Below are positions 1 through 7,894 of a stretch of 64,000 nt of DNA, one piece after another. This DNA is from JANLVI01 sp031363915 (lineage in GTDB: Bacteria; Vulcanimicrobiota; Vulcanimicrobiia; Vulcanimicrobiales; Vulcanimicrobiaceae): assembly GCA_031363915.1 (NCBI GenBank), contig JANLVI010000023.1, positions 14,119-78,118 of the forward strand. The letters are read 5' to 3'. The first letter of the stretch is position 1. Each line of letters opens with the position of its first letter. Made by a program: the position numbers and the translations under genes. The notes below the pieces were generated by a model. The model did no database searches, had not been told where the DNA came from, and saw nothing but the letters and a program-made list of their open reading frames with translations.

Positions 1-1285
1 GCAAGGCATCGAGTCGGACCGTACCCTGCGACACGACTTCGTCGCGCACGCGAATCGCATACGTGTGTGGATCCCGCATCGCGTCGTCTCGCAACCGGAC
101 GCCGGGAACGACGATACCGATCTCTGCCGCAAGCGCGCGCCGCACGTCGCCAATACGATCGAGCAGCGCATCGGCATTCGAGGCGTTCAGCAGCGGATAG
201 AGCTCGGCGCCAAAGTCGATTGCAATCGCGTCGACGCCGACGAGCGCGAGCGCCATCTCGGGCCGACGTATGCCACTTTTCCGCGCGCGCTCGCGCTCGG
301 CGAGCGTCACTGCGGTGAGCGCGGCGTTCCGTCGGTGCGCGAGTTGCGCGGCACCGAGCGCTGCCGCACCCAACCCAAAAAAAACTGGCCCCGGTAGTGC
401 CGGAACGAACCCGAGTAAGAGCATCAACACGGCCGCCGAACGGAGCACATCCGGCCGGCTGATAAGTTGCATGGCAAGATCGACGCCGAGCGCGCCTTCG
501 CAGGCGACGCGCGTGACCATCAAGCCCATCGCGGTCGAGATGAGAAACGCGGGCAGCGTCGTGACGAGCGCGTTTCCGATCGAGAGCAGTGCAAACGTCT
601 CGATCGCATCGATCGGCGAGAGCCCGTGATAGGCCATACCGACGACGATGCCGCCGAGCAGGTTGAGGACGACGATGACCAAGGCCGCGATCGCATCGCC
701 TTTGACGAACTTGCCGGCGCCGTCCATCGCTGCATAAAAGTCGGCTTCACGCTGGACGCGCGCGCGTTTCCCGCGTGCACCTTCGGCATCGAGCAGGCCA
801 GCGTGCACGTCCGCATCGATCGCCATCTGCTTGCCCGGCATGGCATCGAGCGTGAACCGCGCGCAGACCTCAGCGACACGCTGCGCGCCCGTCGCGATCA
901 CGATGAACTGGATCGTGATCAGGATGGCAAAGATAATCAGGCCGACGACGATGTTGCCGCGCACGACAAACGCGCCGAACGCCGGAATCACGGCGCCGAC
1001 GCCGCCCGGCACGTGCCCCTGCGTGAGGATGAGGCGCGTCGCGCTCACATCGAGCGAGAGTCGAAAGAGCGTTGCGAGTAAGAGCGAGGGTGCGAACGCC
1101 GAGAATTCCAGCGGCTCCTCGACGCGCAGACTGATCAGCAAGACCAGCGACGAGCCGAAAATATTGATGGCGAGCAGCACGTCGAGCACGAGCGGCGGCA
1201 GCGGCACGACGAGGATCGCGACGATCCCAAGCACCAGCGCCGAAAACGCGTAGGTCAGCCGCGTGTTGAGCGGAATCTTCTTCAC
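1..1285 (-). CDS. flhA: Flagellar export gate protein FlhA (partial, C-terminus beyond window)
   Basis: FlhA is the large membrane subunit of the flagellar/type III export gate. About 428 codons are visible. They cover the N-terminal membrane half with several hydrophobic segments, the conserved cytoplasmic-loop stretch (LDAMPGKQMAIDADVHAGL), and the start of the cytoplasmic domain. The chosen start is a GTG at 1285-1283, which overlaps the flhB stop as GTGA. That overlap implies translational coupling. The gene runs off the left edge of the window, so the C-terminal cytoplasmic domain that docks substrates is not seen. It is the last visible gene of the minus-strand flagellar locus. Confidence 0.93.
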   Translation of the reverse strand, partial: MKKIPLNTRLTYAFSALVLGIVAILVVPLPPLVLDVLLAINIFGSSLVLLISLRVEEPLEFSAFAPSLLLATLFRLSLDVSATRLILTQGHVPGGVGAVIPAFGAFVVRGNIVVGLIIFAILITIQFIVIATGAQRVAEVCARFTLDAMPGKQMAIDADVHAGLLDAEGARGKRARVQREADFYAAMDGAGKFVKGDAIAALVIVVLNLLGGIVVGMAYHGLSPIDAIETFALLSIGNALVTTLPAFLISTAMGLMVTRVACEGALGVDLAMQLISRPDVLRSAAVLMLLLGFVPALPGPVFFGLGAAALGAAQLAHRRNAALTAVTLAERERARKSGIRRPEMALALVGVDAIAIDFGAELYPLLNASNADALLDRIGDVRRALAAEIGIVVPGVRLRDDAMRDPHTYAIRVRDEVVSQGTVRLDAL

Positions 1286-2304
1286 GAGAGCACTCCCGCG
1301 CGCGCAAGTTCCGCGATGACTTGAGCGACGGCGACGAAGTGCTCGTTTGCGATCGGGCGACCCGCCTCACCGCTTGCGTAAAGCGCACGCGCGAGCGGAA
1401 CGTTTTCGACGATCGGGATCCCAAGATCGCGTGCCATCGCACGCACCTGCGCTGCGGCGTCGTGCGCGGCACGAACGACGATCTGCGGAACGCTGACGAG
1501 CGGCGGATCGTATTTGAGCGCGATCGCGATGTGCGTCGGATTCGTGATGACGAAGGCGGCCTCGCGAACGCGAGTGACCGAACCGCGCACGATCTGGCGA
1601 TGCAAGGACTTGCGCCGGGCGTGCGTGTGCGGGTCTCCGTCGTTTTCTTTGGTGTCGCGCTTGAGTTCGTCGTGCGTCATTTTCAAATCGTTCAGCCACT
1701 TCTTGCGCGTAAGCAAATAATCGATACCGGCGAAAACAAGACCGACGACGCAGACCGCGGCGATCACGCGTGCTGCACTTGCCTGTGCGAGCTGACCGAA
1801 TGCCCGCGCGTCGAGCAGCGTTCCCGCACGCGCAAAGGTATCGCGTACGATGGGGGTGACCGCGAGCACCGCGACGATGAACGCGACGATCGCTCGCAGA
1901 GCCGTCACCGCTGCTTGCGCGCCGAGCATACGTTTGACCCCGGCGCCGGGATTCAACTTATCGAAGGCGATTTTGAGCGGCATGAGGTGCATGCCGCCGG
2001 CTTGCGCGAACGAAACGATCGTGGCCGCAGCAGCCGCGCCGATGGGCGGCACGAGCGCAAGCGCGAGCACACAGAGCAGCCATGCGCGCGGAAGCGCGGT
2101 CGCCGGTGCGTGGAGCTGCAAGGCGAAGCCGGTCGCGATCGCCGGGCCAAGCAGTCCGAGCACAGCAAAGAGCGCTAGCGATGCGGTGCCGAAGGCCGCG
2201 ACGCCGCACAGTTCTTGCGAGCGCGCACTTTTGCCGTCGCGTTTTGCGCGTTCGCGTTTACTTTGCGTTGCGTCGTAGGCTTTGTGTCCGCTCTCGCCCG
2301 CCAC
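1282..2304 (-). CDS. flhB: Flagellar export switch protein FlhB
   Basis: FlhB is the export-gate protein that switches substrate specificity by self-cleavage. At 340 aa the length is normal. Four hydrophobic segments fill the first ~210 residues, followed by a basic linker and the autocleavage motif NPTH (in FVITNPTHIAIALKYD). I chose the GTG at 2304, which overlaps the fliR stop (TAGTG), over an ATG 30 bases further upstream inside fliR. From that GTG the N-terminus is short and charged, as in other FlhB proteins. It overlaps flhA by 4 bases. The intact NPTH motif argues that the export gate is functional. Confidence 0.95.
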   Translation of the reverse strand: MAGESGHKAYDATQSKRERAKRDGKSARSQELCGVAAFGTASLALFAVLGLLGPAIATGFALQLHAPATALPRAWLLCVLALALVPPIGAAAAATIVSFAQAGGMHLMPLKIAFDKLNPGAGVKRMLGAQAAVTALRAIVAFIVAVLAVTPIVRDTFARAGTLLDARAFGQLAQASAARVIAAVCVVGLVFAGIDYLLTRKKWLNDLKMTHDELKRDTKENDGDPHTHARRKSLHRQIVRGSVTRVREAAFVITNPTHIAIALKYDPPLVSVPQIVVRAAHDAAAQVRAMARDLGIPIVENVPLARALYASGEAGRPIANEHFVAVAQVIAELARAGVLS

Positions 2305-3020
2305 TATTTCACTCGCCAGGGCGCGAGCAGCCATGGGCGTGCGGCGAGTGGCGCGAGGAGCGGCACGGTTGCGATTGTGACGAGAATCGTCGCTGCGAAC
2401 ACGATCGGAAACGCGAGCGTGAAACTGGAGAAGCGCGGTACGACGCGCGCGATCGCACCGAGCGTGAGTTGAACGATCGCCGCAACGACGACGGCGGGCG
2501 CCGCCATCATGAGCGCTGCGCGAACGATGGTCGCCGGGAGCGCGAACGCGTACGTCGTCCACGCTTCGCGCGCGATCAGCGTCCCCGGCGGCACGCTGAT
2601 CAGGCTCTGTGCGAACGCCTGCACGACGATCGCCCACCCGTCGAGCAAGAAAAAGCCGGCCAGAAACACCGAGGACCACAACCGCCCGAAGCCCGATGCC
2701 GCGGTCACGTTCGCGGTTGGAACGCTGCCGCGAATACCGACATAGTCATCGAGGAGCCGTCCCGCCGCGTATGCGCCGTCGTAGAGCAGTGCCGCGCCAA
2801 AACCGATCGCCGCGCCGACCGTCACTTCCGAGGCAACGGCGAGCGAAAAGACCGCGAGTTCCATGTGCGGCGCCGCAGGCAGACTCGCGCTGAGCGCGAG
2901 CGCGAAGACGAACGCAAGCCCCGCGCGCGCCATCGGCGGAACGCTCGGATGTGAAAACCCCGGAGCACGAAAGAAGAATCCGGCGCAACGCGCGAGCACG
3001 AGTAGCGTGGCCTGGCTCAC
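2304..3020 (-). CDS. fliR: Flagellar export protein FliR
   Basis: FliR is an integral membrane component of the FliPQR export pore. The protein has 238 aa, with several long hydrophobic helices and the family feature of a loop reading DDYVGIRG before the later helices. It starts at 3020 with an ATGA overlap to fliQ. Its TAG stop is shared with the flhB GTG start. The gene sits in the conserved order fliQ-fliR-flhB-flhA. Confidence 0.93.
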   Translation of the reverse strand: MSQATLLVLARCAGFFFRAPGFSHPSVPPMARAGLAFVFALALSASLPAAPHMELAVFSLAVASEVTVGAAIGFGAALLYDGAYAAGRLLDDYVGIRGSVPTANVTAASGFGRLWSSVFLAGFFLLDGWAIVVQAFAQSLISVPPGTLIAREAWTTYAFALPATIVRAALMMAAPAVVVAAIVQLTLGAIARVVPRFSSFTLAFPIVFAATILVTIATVPLLAPLAARPWLLAPWRVK

Positions 3021-3286
3021 CCGCCGTGCACCAAGTCGGGGACGCGCGCGAGCACGTCATTTAAGAGCGCCGCACACAAGTGCAGACCGTAGTTCCCAAA
3101 AAGTGCGAGCGCGACGCCGACGGCGAGGATCTTCGGCAAGAGCGTCAACGTCTGTTCTTGCACTTGCGTTGCCGCTTGTATCACGGCGACGACCGTGCCG
3201 ACCGCTGTTGCCAGCACGAGGATCGGCAGGGTGAGAATCGCGGTTACGAGCAGCGCTTCACGCAGCAACGCGTCGAATTCGGTCAC
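3017..3286 (-). CDS. fliQ: Flagellar export protein FliQ
   Basis: FliQ is a two-helix membrane subunit of the export pore. The 89-residue length is exactly typical. The N-terminus MTEFDALLREALLVTAILTL leads into hydrophobic helix 1, then the conserved polar loop with the TQVQEQTLTLLPK stretch, then helix 2. It overlaps fliR by 4 bases. It should normally follow fliP directly, but here fliP ends about 4.6 kb away. The gene directly upstream is the anti-sigma factor gene, 56 bp away. Confidence 0.95.
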   Translation of the reverse strand: MTEFDALLREALLVTAILTLPILVLATAVGTVVAVIQAATQVQEQTLTLLPKILAVGVALALFGNYGLHLCAALLNDVLARVPDLVHGG

Positions 3287-3342
3287 GCCGCCATCGTACG
3301 GCGCGATTGTTTCCGCGCGGCGGCCGCAAGATGAACTCGGGC

Positions 3343-3933
3343 CTAATAGGTCAGATCGGCCTCGGCAAGCGGACTGCCGTCGCCGCGCGCGGCGAGCACG
3401 ATGCGGGTGAGCCGCGCGGCCGCCGGCACGTAGAGTTCAGATGTCGTTCCCTTGACCTCGGGTTCACCGAGGGCGATCGTGCTCGTACCGCGGTAACCGA
3501 CCACCGTACAGCGGCAATCGGCACGGTCGATGACAATCCACGCCCACGCTCCGTCGTTTGCGTAGAGAACCTTCGCGCCGAGGGGCGGCGTCGAGCGCGC
3601 CGTCATTCCGACGTGCAGGAAATGCGAGTGGACGAGCGTCGTGCGAAGGGCGTCATCGTAAAACTGCGGGGTACTGTTGCGACCGAACGCAAAACCAGCG
3701 AAGAGTGCCGCGGCGACGGCGATCGCGGCGCCATAGATACCGTTGGAGCGGCGGGCTTTTGCGAGGGCAGGCGGATTCGGCGGAAGCACGGCAAGGCTCG
3801 CGATCACCGCCTCGGCTCGCGCGACGCGTCGAACGCAAACATCGCAGGTCGCGAGATGGTCGTCGACCCGCGCGCGTTCGCCAGTATCAAGCATGCCGAG
3901 CGCAAAGAGTTCGGCATCATCCTCAAGGTGCAT
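3343..3933 (-). CDS. Putative membrane anti-sigma factor (zinc-finger type)
   Basis: The protein has 196 aa. The N-terminal ~45 residues carry a H-x3-C-x2-C signature (HLATCDVC), the zinc-binding anti-sigma motif that holds ECF sigma factors. One transmembrane helix follows (around residues 65-85, AAIAVAAALFAGFAFG), then a ~110-residue periplasmic C-terminal domain. Its ATG overlaps the sigma-factor stop (TGATG), so the two are co-translated. It should sequester the sigma factor until an envelope signal arrives. The signal cannot be told from the sequence. Confidence 0.82.
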   Translation of the reverse strand: MHLEDDAELFALGMLDTGERARVDDHLATCDVCVRRVARAEAVIASLAVLPPNPPALAKARRSNGIYGAAIAVAAALFAGFAFGRNSTPQFYDDALRTTLVHSHFLHVGMTARSTPPLGAKVLYANDGAWAWIVIDRADCRCTVVGYRGTSTIALGEPEVKGTTSELYVPAAARLTRIVLAARGDGSPLAEADLTY

Positions 3934-4493
3934 CAGGCGTTCTTCTTACTCGGCGAGACGATCGCATCGGCCAGCGTGCGGACGGCCGCAGCGAGCCGGC
4001 TCTTGACCGTCCCGAGCGGTACGTTAAGCCGCTCGGCAATCTCGGTTTGCGAGAGCGAGGCGTAATAGGCCAAGGATAGGGCATCGCGCTGTCCGCTCGG
4101 CAGCAACTCGATCGCCCGGCGCAGACGCGCGACATCGATCGGATCGGGGCGATCGTCCTGCGGAATGGAGTCGGCAAACGCGTGCGCTTCGATCGCGCGA
4201 TGACGAGCGTCGGCGCGCACGCGCGTCATCGCGTCGTTCCGCACGCAGACCACGAGGAACGCGCGCAACGCACCACGCTCGCGCCGGTAGAGCCGCCGTT
4301 CCCACACGCGCGCCAACGCATCGTGGACGCAGTCGCGCGCATCGGACGTCGTGCCGAGAACACGCGCGGCGACGGCTTCGAGCAGTCCGGCATACTGGGA
4401 ATAGACGCGGTCAAATGCAGGCGGCTCGTATGCGGCAAACGCATCCGCGAGTCGGTCGTCGTCGGCTTCGATCGCGCCCCTCCCGGCAAGCAC
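3933..4493 (-). CDS. ECF-family RNA polymerase sigma factor
   Basis: The protein has 186 aa. The sigma-70 region 2 lies around residues 25-90 (DARDCVHDALARVWERR, the core-binding and -10 recognition area). Region 4 lies around 125-180, with the helix-turn-helix SLSQTEIAERLNVPLGTVKSRL. No region 3 is present, as expected for ECF factors. It starts at a GTG four bases past the phosphoesterase stop. It is followed immediately by its likely anti-sigma factor. The pair sits between fliP and fliQ, so it may control the neighbouring redox/phosphoesterase genes, the export genes, or both. Confidence 0.9.
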   Translation of the reverse strand: MLAGRGAIEADDDRLADAFAAYEPPAFDRVYSQYAGLLEAVAARVLGTTSDARDCVHDALARVWERRLYRRERGALRAFLVVCVRNDAMTRVRADARHRAIEAHAFADSIPQDDRPDPIDVARLRRAIELLPSGQRDALSLAYYASLSQTEIAERLNVPLGTVKSRLAAAVRTLADAIVSPSKKNA

Positions 4494-4496
4494 CGC

Positions 4497-5375
4497 TCAC
4501 CCAAGCGGATGATCGTCGTATGCCGTCACGTTTCCCGCTACGCTGACCGTCCGGTACCCCAGGACGTGGAGCAATTGGTCCGGCGGCACCATTTTTGGGC
4601 CGGGCGCAGCGCCGGGCGCACCGGGCGATGCCTGGGGATACGCGGTCGCCGCGGCTGTTGCGAAGCGAATGTTGCCTTCGCTGTGCGTCACGACTTGATG
4701 GATATGGCCGTTGAGCACGGTCGCGTTTGCGAACCGCGCGAGCATCGCGAGCGCCTGCGCCCCGTCTTCGGTCGTCCAGCCCCACGCCGGGTAGAGCGCG
4801 TAGAGCGGGACGTGCCCGAACACGACCAGCGGCGTCGATGATTTCACGCTTGCGAGATCTTTTTCGAGCCACGCGATCTGCTTCGCGCCGAGTTTACCGA
4901 CCGTCTCGAAATTGAACACGTTCACGAGCGCCACAAAGTGCGCGCCGCCGCGATCGAAGCTGTACCAGCCATCGCTTGCATCGCGATGTCCGAACATGCT
5001 CGCGTACGTTGCCGCACCCTCGCCGATCACATCGTGTTCGCCGGGAATCGTCATGAGCGGGGCGTGCAGAGTGCCGAGAATCTGTTTTGCCGTATCGAAT
5101 TCCGCGGGCTTCGAGAGATGCGTGATGTCCCCGGTATGGATCACAAAGTCGGGTTGCTTCGGCATCGCGTTGATCGCCTCGACCGCACGGGTCAGGGTGC
5201 CGACGACGTCGGGATTGGCGTCTTTCTTGAAGCCGATGTGCGAGTCGCTGATCTGAACGAATGAGAGGCCGCTCGCGGCTTCGGCGCTTGCGACGAGCGT
5301 GCCACTTGCCCCGAGCGTCCAAAGAATTCCGGTTCCGGTCCAGGCAACGTGGTCGAGAAACGAACGACGTTTCAC
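4497..5375 (-). CDS. Exported calcineurin-like metallophosphoesterase
   Basis: About 292 aa from a GTG at 5375 that overlaps the cupredoxin stop (GTGA). The start KRRSFLDHVAWTGTGILW looks like a Tat-type or hydrophobic export signal. Metallophosphoesterase motifs appear in order: DSH (QISDSHIGF), GD (HTGDITH), PGEHD in place of the usual GNHD, GH (FGHVPLYAL) and GHIH. The Asn-to-Glu change in the third motif alters a usual metal ligand. It may mark a subfamily rather than a dead enzyme. The substrate is unknown. It is co-transcribed with the cupredoxin. Confidence 0.85.
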   Translation of the reverse strand: MKRRSFLDHVAWTGTGILWTLGASGTLVASAEAASGLSFVQISDSHIGFKKDANPDVVGTLTRAVEAINAMPKQPDFVIHTGDITHLSKPAEFDTAKQILGTLHAPLMTIPGEHDVIGEGAATYASMFGHRDASDGWYSFDRGGAHFVALVNVFNFETVGKLGAKQIAWLEKDLASVKSSTPLVVFGHVPLYALYPAWGWTTEDGAQALAMLARFANATVLNGHIHQVVTHSEGNIRFATAAATAYPQASPGAPGAAPGPKMVPPDQLLHVLGYRTVSVAGNVTAYDDHPLG

Positions 5376-5704
5376 TTCTTTTTCTCCTTTGCCGTCACGA
5401 CGATCGTGCCGGTCATTTGCGGATGCAGTGCGCAGAGGTACGCGATCGTCCCGGTTTTGGCGAAGGTGTGATCCCAAGAATCACCCGTATCGAGTCCGCC
5501 GGAATCGAACGACCTGTCTCTAGCCGTCGCCGTATGCGCGTCGTCGTCATCGTTGATGAACCGGACGCGTGCGCCCGGATGCACGACGATCCGTTGCGGG
5601 ACGAACGCGAATCCATGGATCCGTACGACGACATCGGGCGTCGGCGACGGTGAGGCAGCAAGGCAGCCGCCCAAGAGCGCCAAGGCGAAAACAAATCGCT
5701 TCAT
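5372..5704 (-). CDS. Small exported cupredoxin (plastocyanin-like)
   Basis: 110 aa from the ATG at 5704. The N-terminal signal ends in a lipobox-like LLGGC, so it is probably a lipoprotein. The mature part is one cupredoxin domain. Type-1 copper ligands are recognisable: a His in DDAHTAT and the C-terminal C-x2-H-x2-M cluster in YLCALHPQMTG. It probably carries electrons or binds copper in the periplasm. It overlaps the following phosphoesterase by 4 bases, and the two may work together. Confidence 0.85.
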   Translation of the reverse strand: MKRFVFALALLGGCLAASPSPTPDVVVRIHGFAFVPQRIVVHPGARVRFINDDDDAHTATARDRSFDSGGLDTGDSWDHTFAKTGTIAYLCALHPQMTGTIVVTAKEKKK

Positions 5705-5784
5705 GCCCCTCGTACGCGCGAGCGGCACCAATCGGATGACGCTTACGAGAAAAAGTTCACCTGTGCGAGCTGCGAATGGCGGTC

Positions 5785-6018
5785 TCACGGCATCATGAGC
5801 ACCCAGCGCTCCGGTTCGCCGCCGATAATGGTGGCGGTGAAGGCGTTGCACGGCTTGACACCCGCAGGCGTGCTGCAATCCCAGCGCACGACCGTCACGC
5901 TCGTCGCTTCGTTTTGGCTTTCGCTCATCGGGCCGCGGAACATCGGCTCGCCCAGTTCCGCCCCCAGCTCGTCGAGTTCCCAAAGCCGCCAGACCCCACC
6001 GAGCTTTAGGTGATGCAC
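5785..6018 (-). CDS. Small uncharacterised protein in frame behind metF
   Basis: About 77 aa from a GTG at 6018. The reading frame is the same as metF. After the metF TAG the frame stays open through GTA-ACC-CGC into this GTG, only 9 bases later. The composition is protein-like (VWRLWELDELGAEL; TPAGVKPCNAFTATIIGG), with no signal or membrane segment. I do not recognise a family. It could be an independent small gene or a C-terminal extension of MetF reached by readthrough. Confidence 0.5.
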   Translation of the reverse strand: MHHLKLGGVWRLWELDELGAELGEPMFRGPMSESQNEATSVTVVRWDCSTPAGVKPCNAFTATIIGGEPERWVLMMP

Positions 6019-6027
6019 GCGGGTTAC

Positions 6028-6915
6028 CTACGACGGCGCAAGCGTGCGTCCCCAGCGACCCGCCGCCGCAATGGCGGATACGACGGCGCGCGTTGCGGGC
6101 GACTTGTTGAGCGTGTAAAAGTGGATCCCCGGCGCACCGCGTTCGAGCAGATCGACACACTGCAGCGTCGCAAACGCAACGCCCAGTTCGGCGACGGCCT
6201 CGGGTTCGTCTATACGGTCTTCGAGCGCTGCACGTAATTTCTGGGGAATCGTCGCGCCGCACATCGCGGTAAAGCGCGCGATTTGCCGGTAGTCCGTAAT
6301 CGGCATGACGCCCGGCACGATCGGTACGGTGATGCCATAGGCCCGCGCCCGCTCGACAAACGCGAAATAGCGGTCGTTATCGAAGAACAGCTGCGAGACG
6401 AGGAACTCCGCACCGCGCGCCACTTTCTCGGCGAGATGCACGAGGTCGGTCGACTCATCGGGGGCTTCGGGATGCATTTCGGGATAGCACGCACCACCGA
6501 CCGAAAACGCGAACTCATCGCTTAGCAGACCGACCAGATCCGTTGCGTAGCGCAGATCGCCCGTCGGAGCGGAGCCGTCTTTGGGCGCATCGCCGCGCAG
6601 CGCGAGCACGTTCTCGACTCCCGCGTCACGCAAATCGCGGAAAATCGCCCGCAGTTCGTCGCGCGTGGAGCCGGCGCACGTGATGTGCGACATGACCGTC
6701 AGTCCGATCTCGGACTGGATGCGCTTGGCGAGGTCCACGGTGCGCGTGCGGGTCGATCCACCCGCGCCATAGGTCAGCGAAACGAACGCCGGCTCGAGCG
6801 GCCGCAAGGCGTCGATCGTGTCGAAGAGCGTCAGGGCGCCTTCGTCCGATTTGGGTGGAAAGAACTCGAACGAGAAGCAGGGCCGTCCCGAGCGTAAAAC
6901 CTCGCTGATTCGCAT
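6028..6915 (-). CDS. metF: 5,10-methylenetetrahydrofolate reductase
   Basis: MetF reduces methylene-THF to methyl-THF using FAD, feeding methionine synthesis. The 295-aa length matches the bacterial enzyme. The N-terminus has the family hallmark FEFFPPKSDEGAL, with the catalytic Glu in FEFFPP. This is followed by SLTYGAGGSTR and HITCAGSTRDEL. Later motifs include LRGDAPKD and SQLFFDND. It lies inside the flagellar locus, directly downstream of a decayed fliP end, so it seems to have been brought there by rearrangement. Confidence 0.95.
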   Translation of the reverse strand: MRISEVLRSGRPCFSFEFFPPKSDEGALTLFDTIDALRPLEPAFVSLTYGAGGSTRTRTVDLAKRIQSEIGLTVMSHITCAGSTRDELRAIFRDLRDAGVENVLALRGDAPKDGSAPTGDLRYATDLVGLLSDEFAFSVGGACYPEMHPEAPDESTDLVHLAEKVARGAEFLVSQLFFDNDRYFAFVERARAYGITVPIVPGVMPITDYRQIARFTAMCGATIPQKLRAALEDRIDEPEAVAELGVAFATLQCVDLLERGAPGIHFYTLNKSPATRAVVSAIAAAGRWGRTLAPS

Positions 6916-6934
6916 AGTACCCCTTTCGACGCCA

Positions 6935-7043
6935 CTAGCGAAAACTCGTTACGACGCCCCCGCAGACGATCGACCAGCACGAAGAGCAGCAATCGACACG
7001 GCAGCGAGATGACCGGCGGCGAAAGCATGAGCATTCCCGGACC
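6935..7043 (-). pseudogene. Decayed second copy of the fliP 3' end
   Basis: These ~109 bases match the last ~120 bases of the intact fliP (7895-8014) at roughly 80-90% identity, including the stop-codon context (the shared TTTTCGCTAG on the minus strand). The match encodes SPPVISLPC and LLLFVLVD, as in FliP. An 11-base deletion relative to fliP shifts the frame afterwards. No upstream part of fliP is present beyond this fragment. It lies 20 bases upstream of the metF start. It is a fossil of an earlier fliP-metF junction, or one arm of a duplication. Confidence 0.8.
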
Positions 7044-7250
7044 TAAGTCTCGAGGCTACAAAGCCAACGTTCATCCGTTTTCTGACAAGCTGAGTCGGCT
7101 CTCCCGCGCCCGCCCTTCAATTCACACGGTCTTCTCGAACGCCCGTTGCAAATGGGCAATACAGGCAAATGGGATAAGACCGCCGGACGCAAGGCATCCG
7201 TTCTTGAAGTCGCTCAATTCCTGGATGGCTTGGAAGTTATTCGGGCAAGC

Positions 7251-7739
7251 CTAGGTTTGCGGAATAATGTTGGCGTGGCGGGCGATTTCTTGCCAGCTGC
7301 CAGCCTGTTTCATCCAAACGGCCGTAAAGCGCAGGCGCTCGATTTTCCCGGCGCTAGGCATTTTGCCGCCCCAAACTACGGTTTCGCTGCCGGCCATGAT
7401 CGCAATATCTCCATAGATTCGGTCGTATTCGATCTGTCGATCGTACGAAGTGATGACCAGGAAGCCGGATTGCACCATGCCGAGCACCTGGCGTTTGGTC
7501 ACAAACCGGTTCAGCGGATTGGTAACGACGAAATCGTCCGACCAAAGTGCCGCCATCTGGACGGGATCGTTCTTAATAAATGCAGTTACTTCATCGGCGC
7601 TGCGTTGACGAACGACGGCGTCCGCGACGCGGTCAGCTGCCGATAGCTCGACCGGCGCCTGCGCGCGTGCAGTGCCGGTCATCGGTGCGAGACAGAAGAC
7701 AACACAAAAGGCGAGAAACGCGATCACATTCCGATTCAC
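7251..7739 (-). CDS. Secreted NTF2-like (SnoaL/DUF4440-type) protein
   Basis: 162 aa from the GTG at 7739, chosen because a strong ribosome site (GGGAGGAG) sits just upstream. Residues 1-28 form a signal peptide ending near TARAQA. The rest is a single NTF2-like domain of the DUF4440/SnoaL type, with AALWSDDFVVTNPLNR and the late strands RLRFTAVWMKQAGSWQEIARH. Such proteins bind small ligands or have ketosteroid-isomerase-like folds. The role here is unknown. The gene and its flanks look visibly lower in GC than the flagellar genes. It lies between the intact fliP and the decayed fliP copy, so it probably arrived with that rearrangement. The 207 bases between it and the fliP fragment hold nothing I recognise. 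Confidence 0.8.
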   Translation of the reverse strand: MNRNVIAFLAFCVVFCLAPMTGTARAQAPVELSAADRVADAVVRQRSADEVTAFIKNDPVQMAALWSDDFVVTNPLNRFVTKRQVLGMVQSGFLVITSYDRQIEYDRIYGDIAIMAGSETVVWGGKMPSAGKIERLRFTAVWMKQAGSWQEIARHANIIPQT

Positions 7740-7894
7740 AAATACTCCTCCCGATGAAACCATTTGCGATTGCTTTGGCGCTGCCGTTCGGCAACCTTGT
7801 TTGAGGCGAATCATGTGCTTGTGTCCGGTGCTCGTCGTTGCCGGCGAGATAGCCCAGCGACGAATCGAATCGATGAGGTCCTCAGTCGAGGTCG

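Noticed and set aside
2082..2954. 290-codon open frame on the plus strand
   Set aside because: It is antisense to flhB and fliR and dominated by Arg-rich low-complexity residues.
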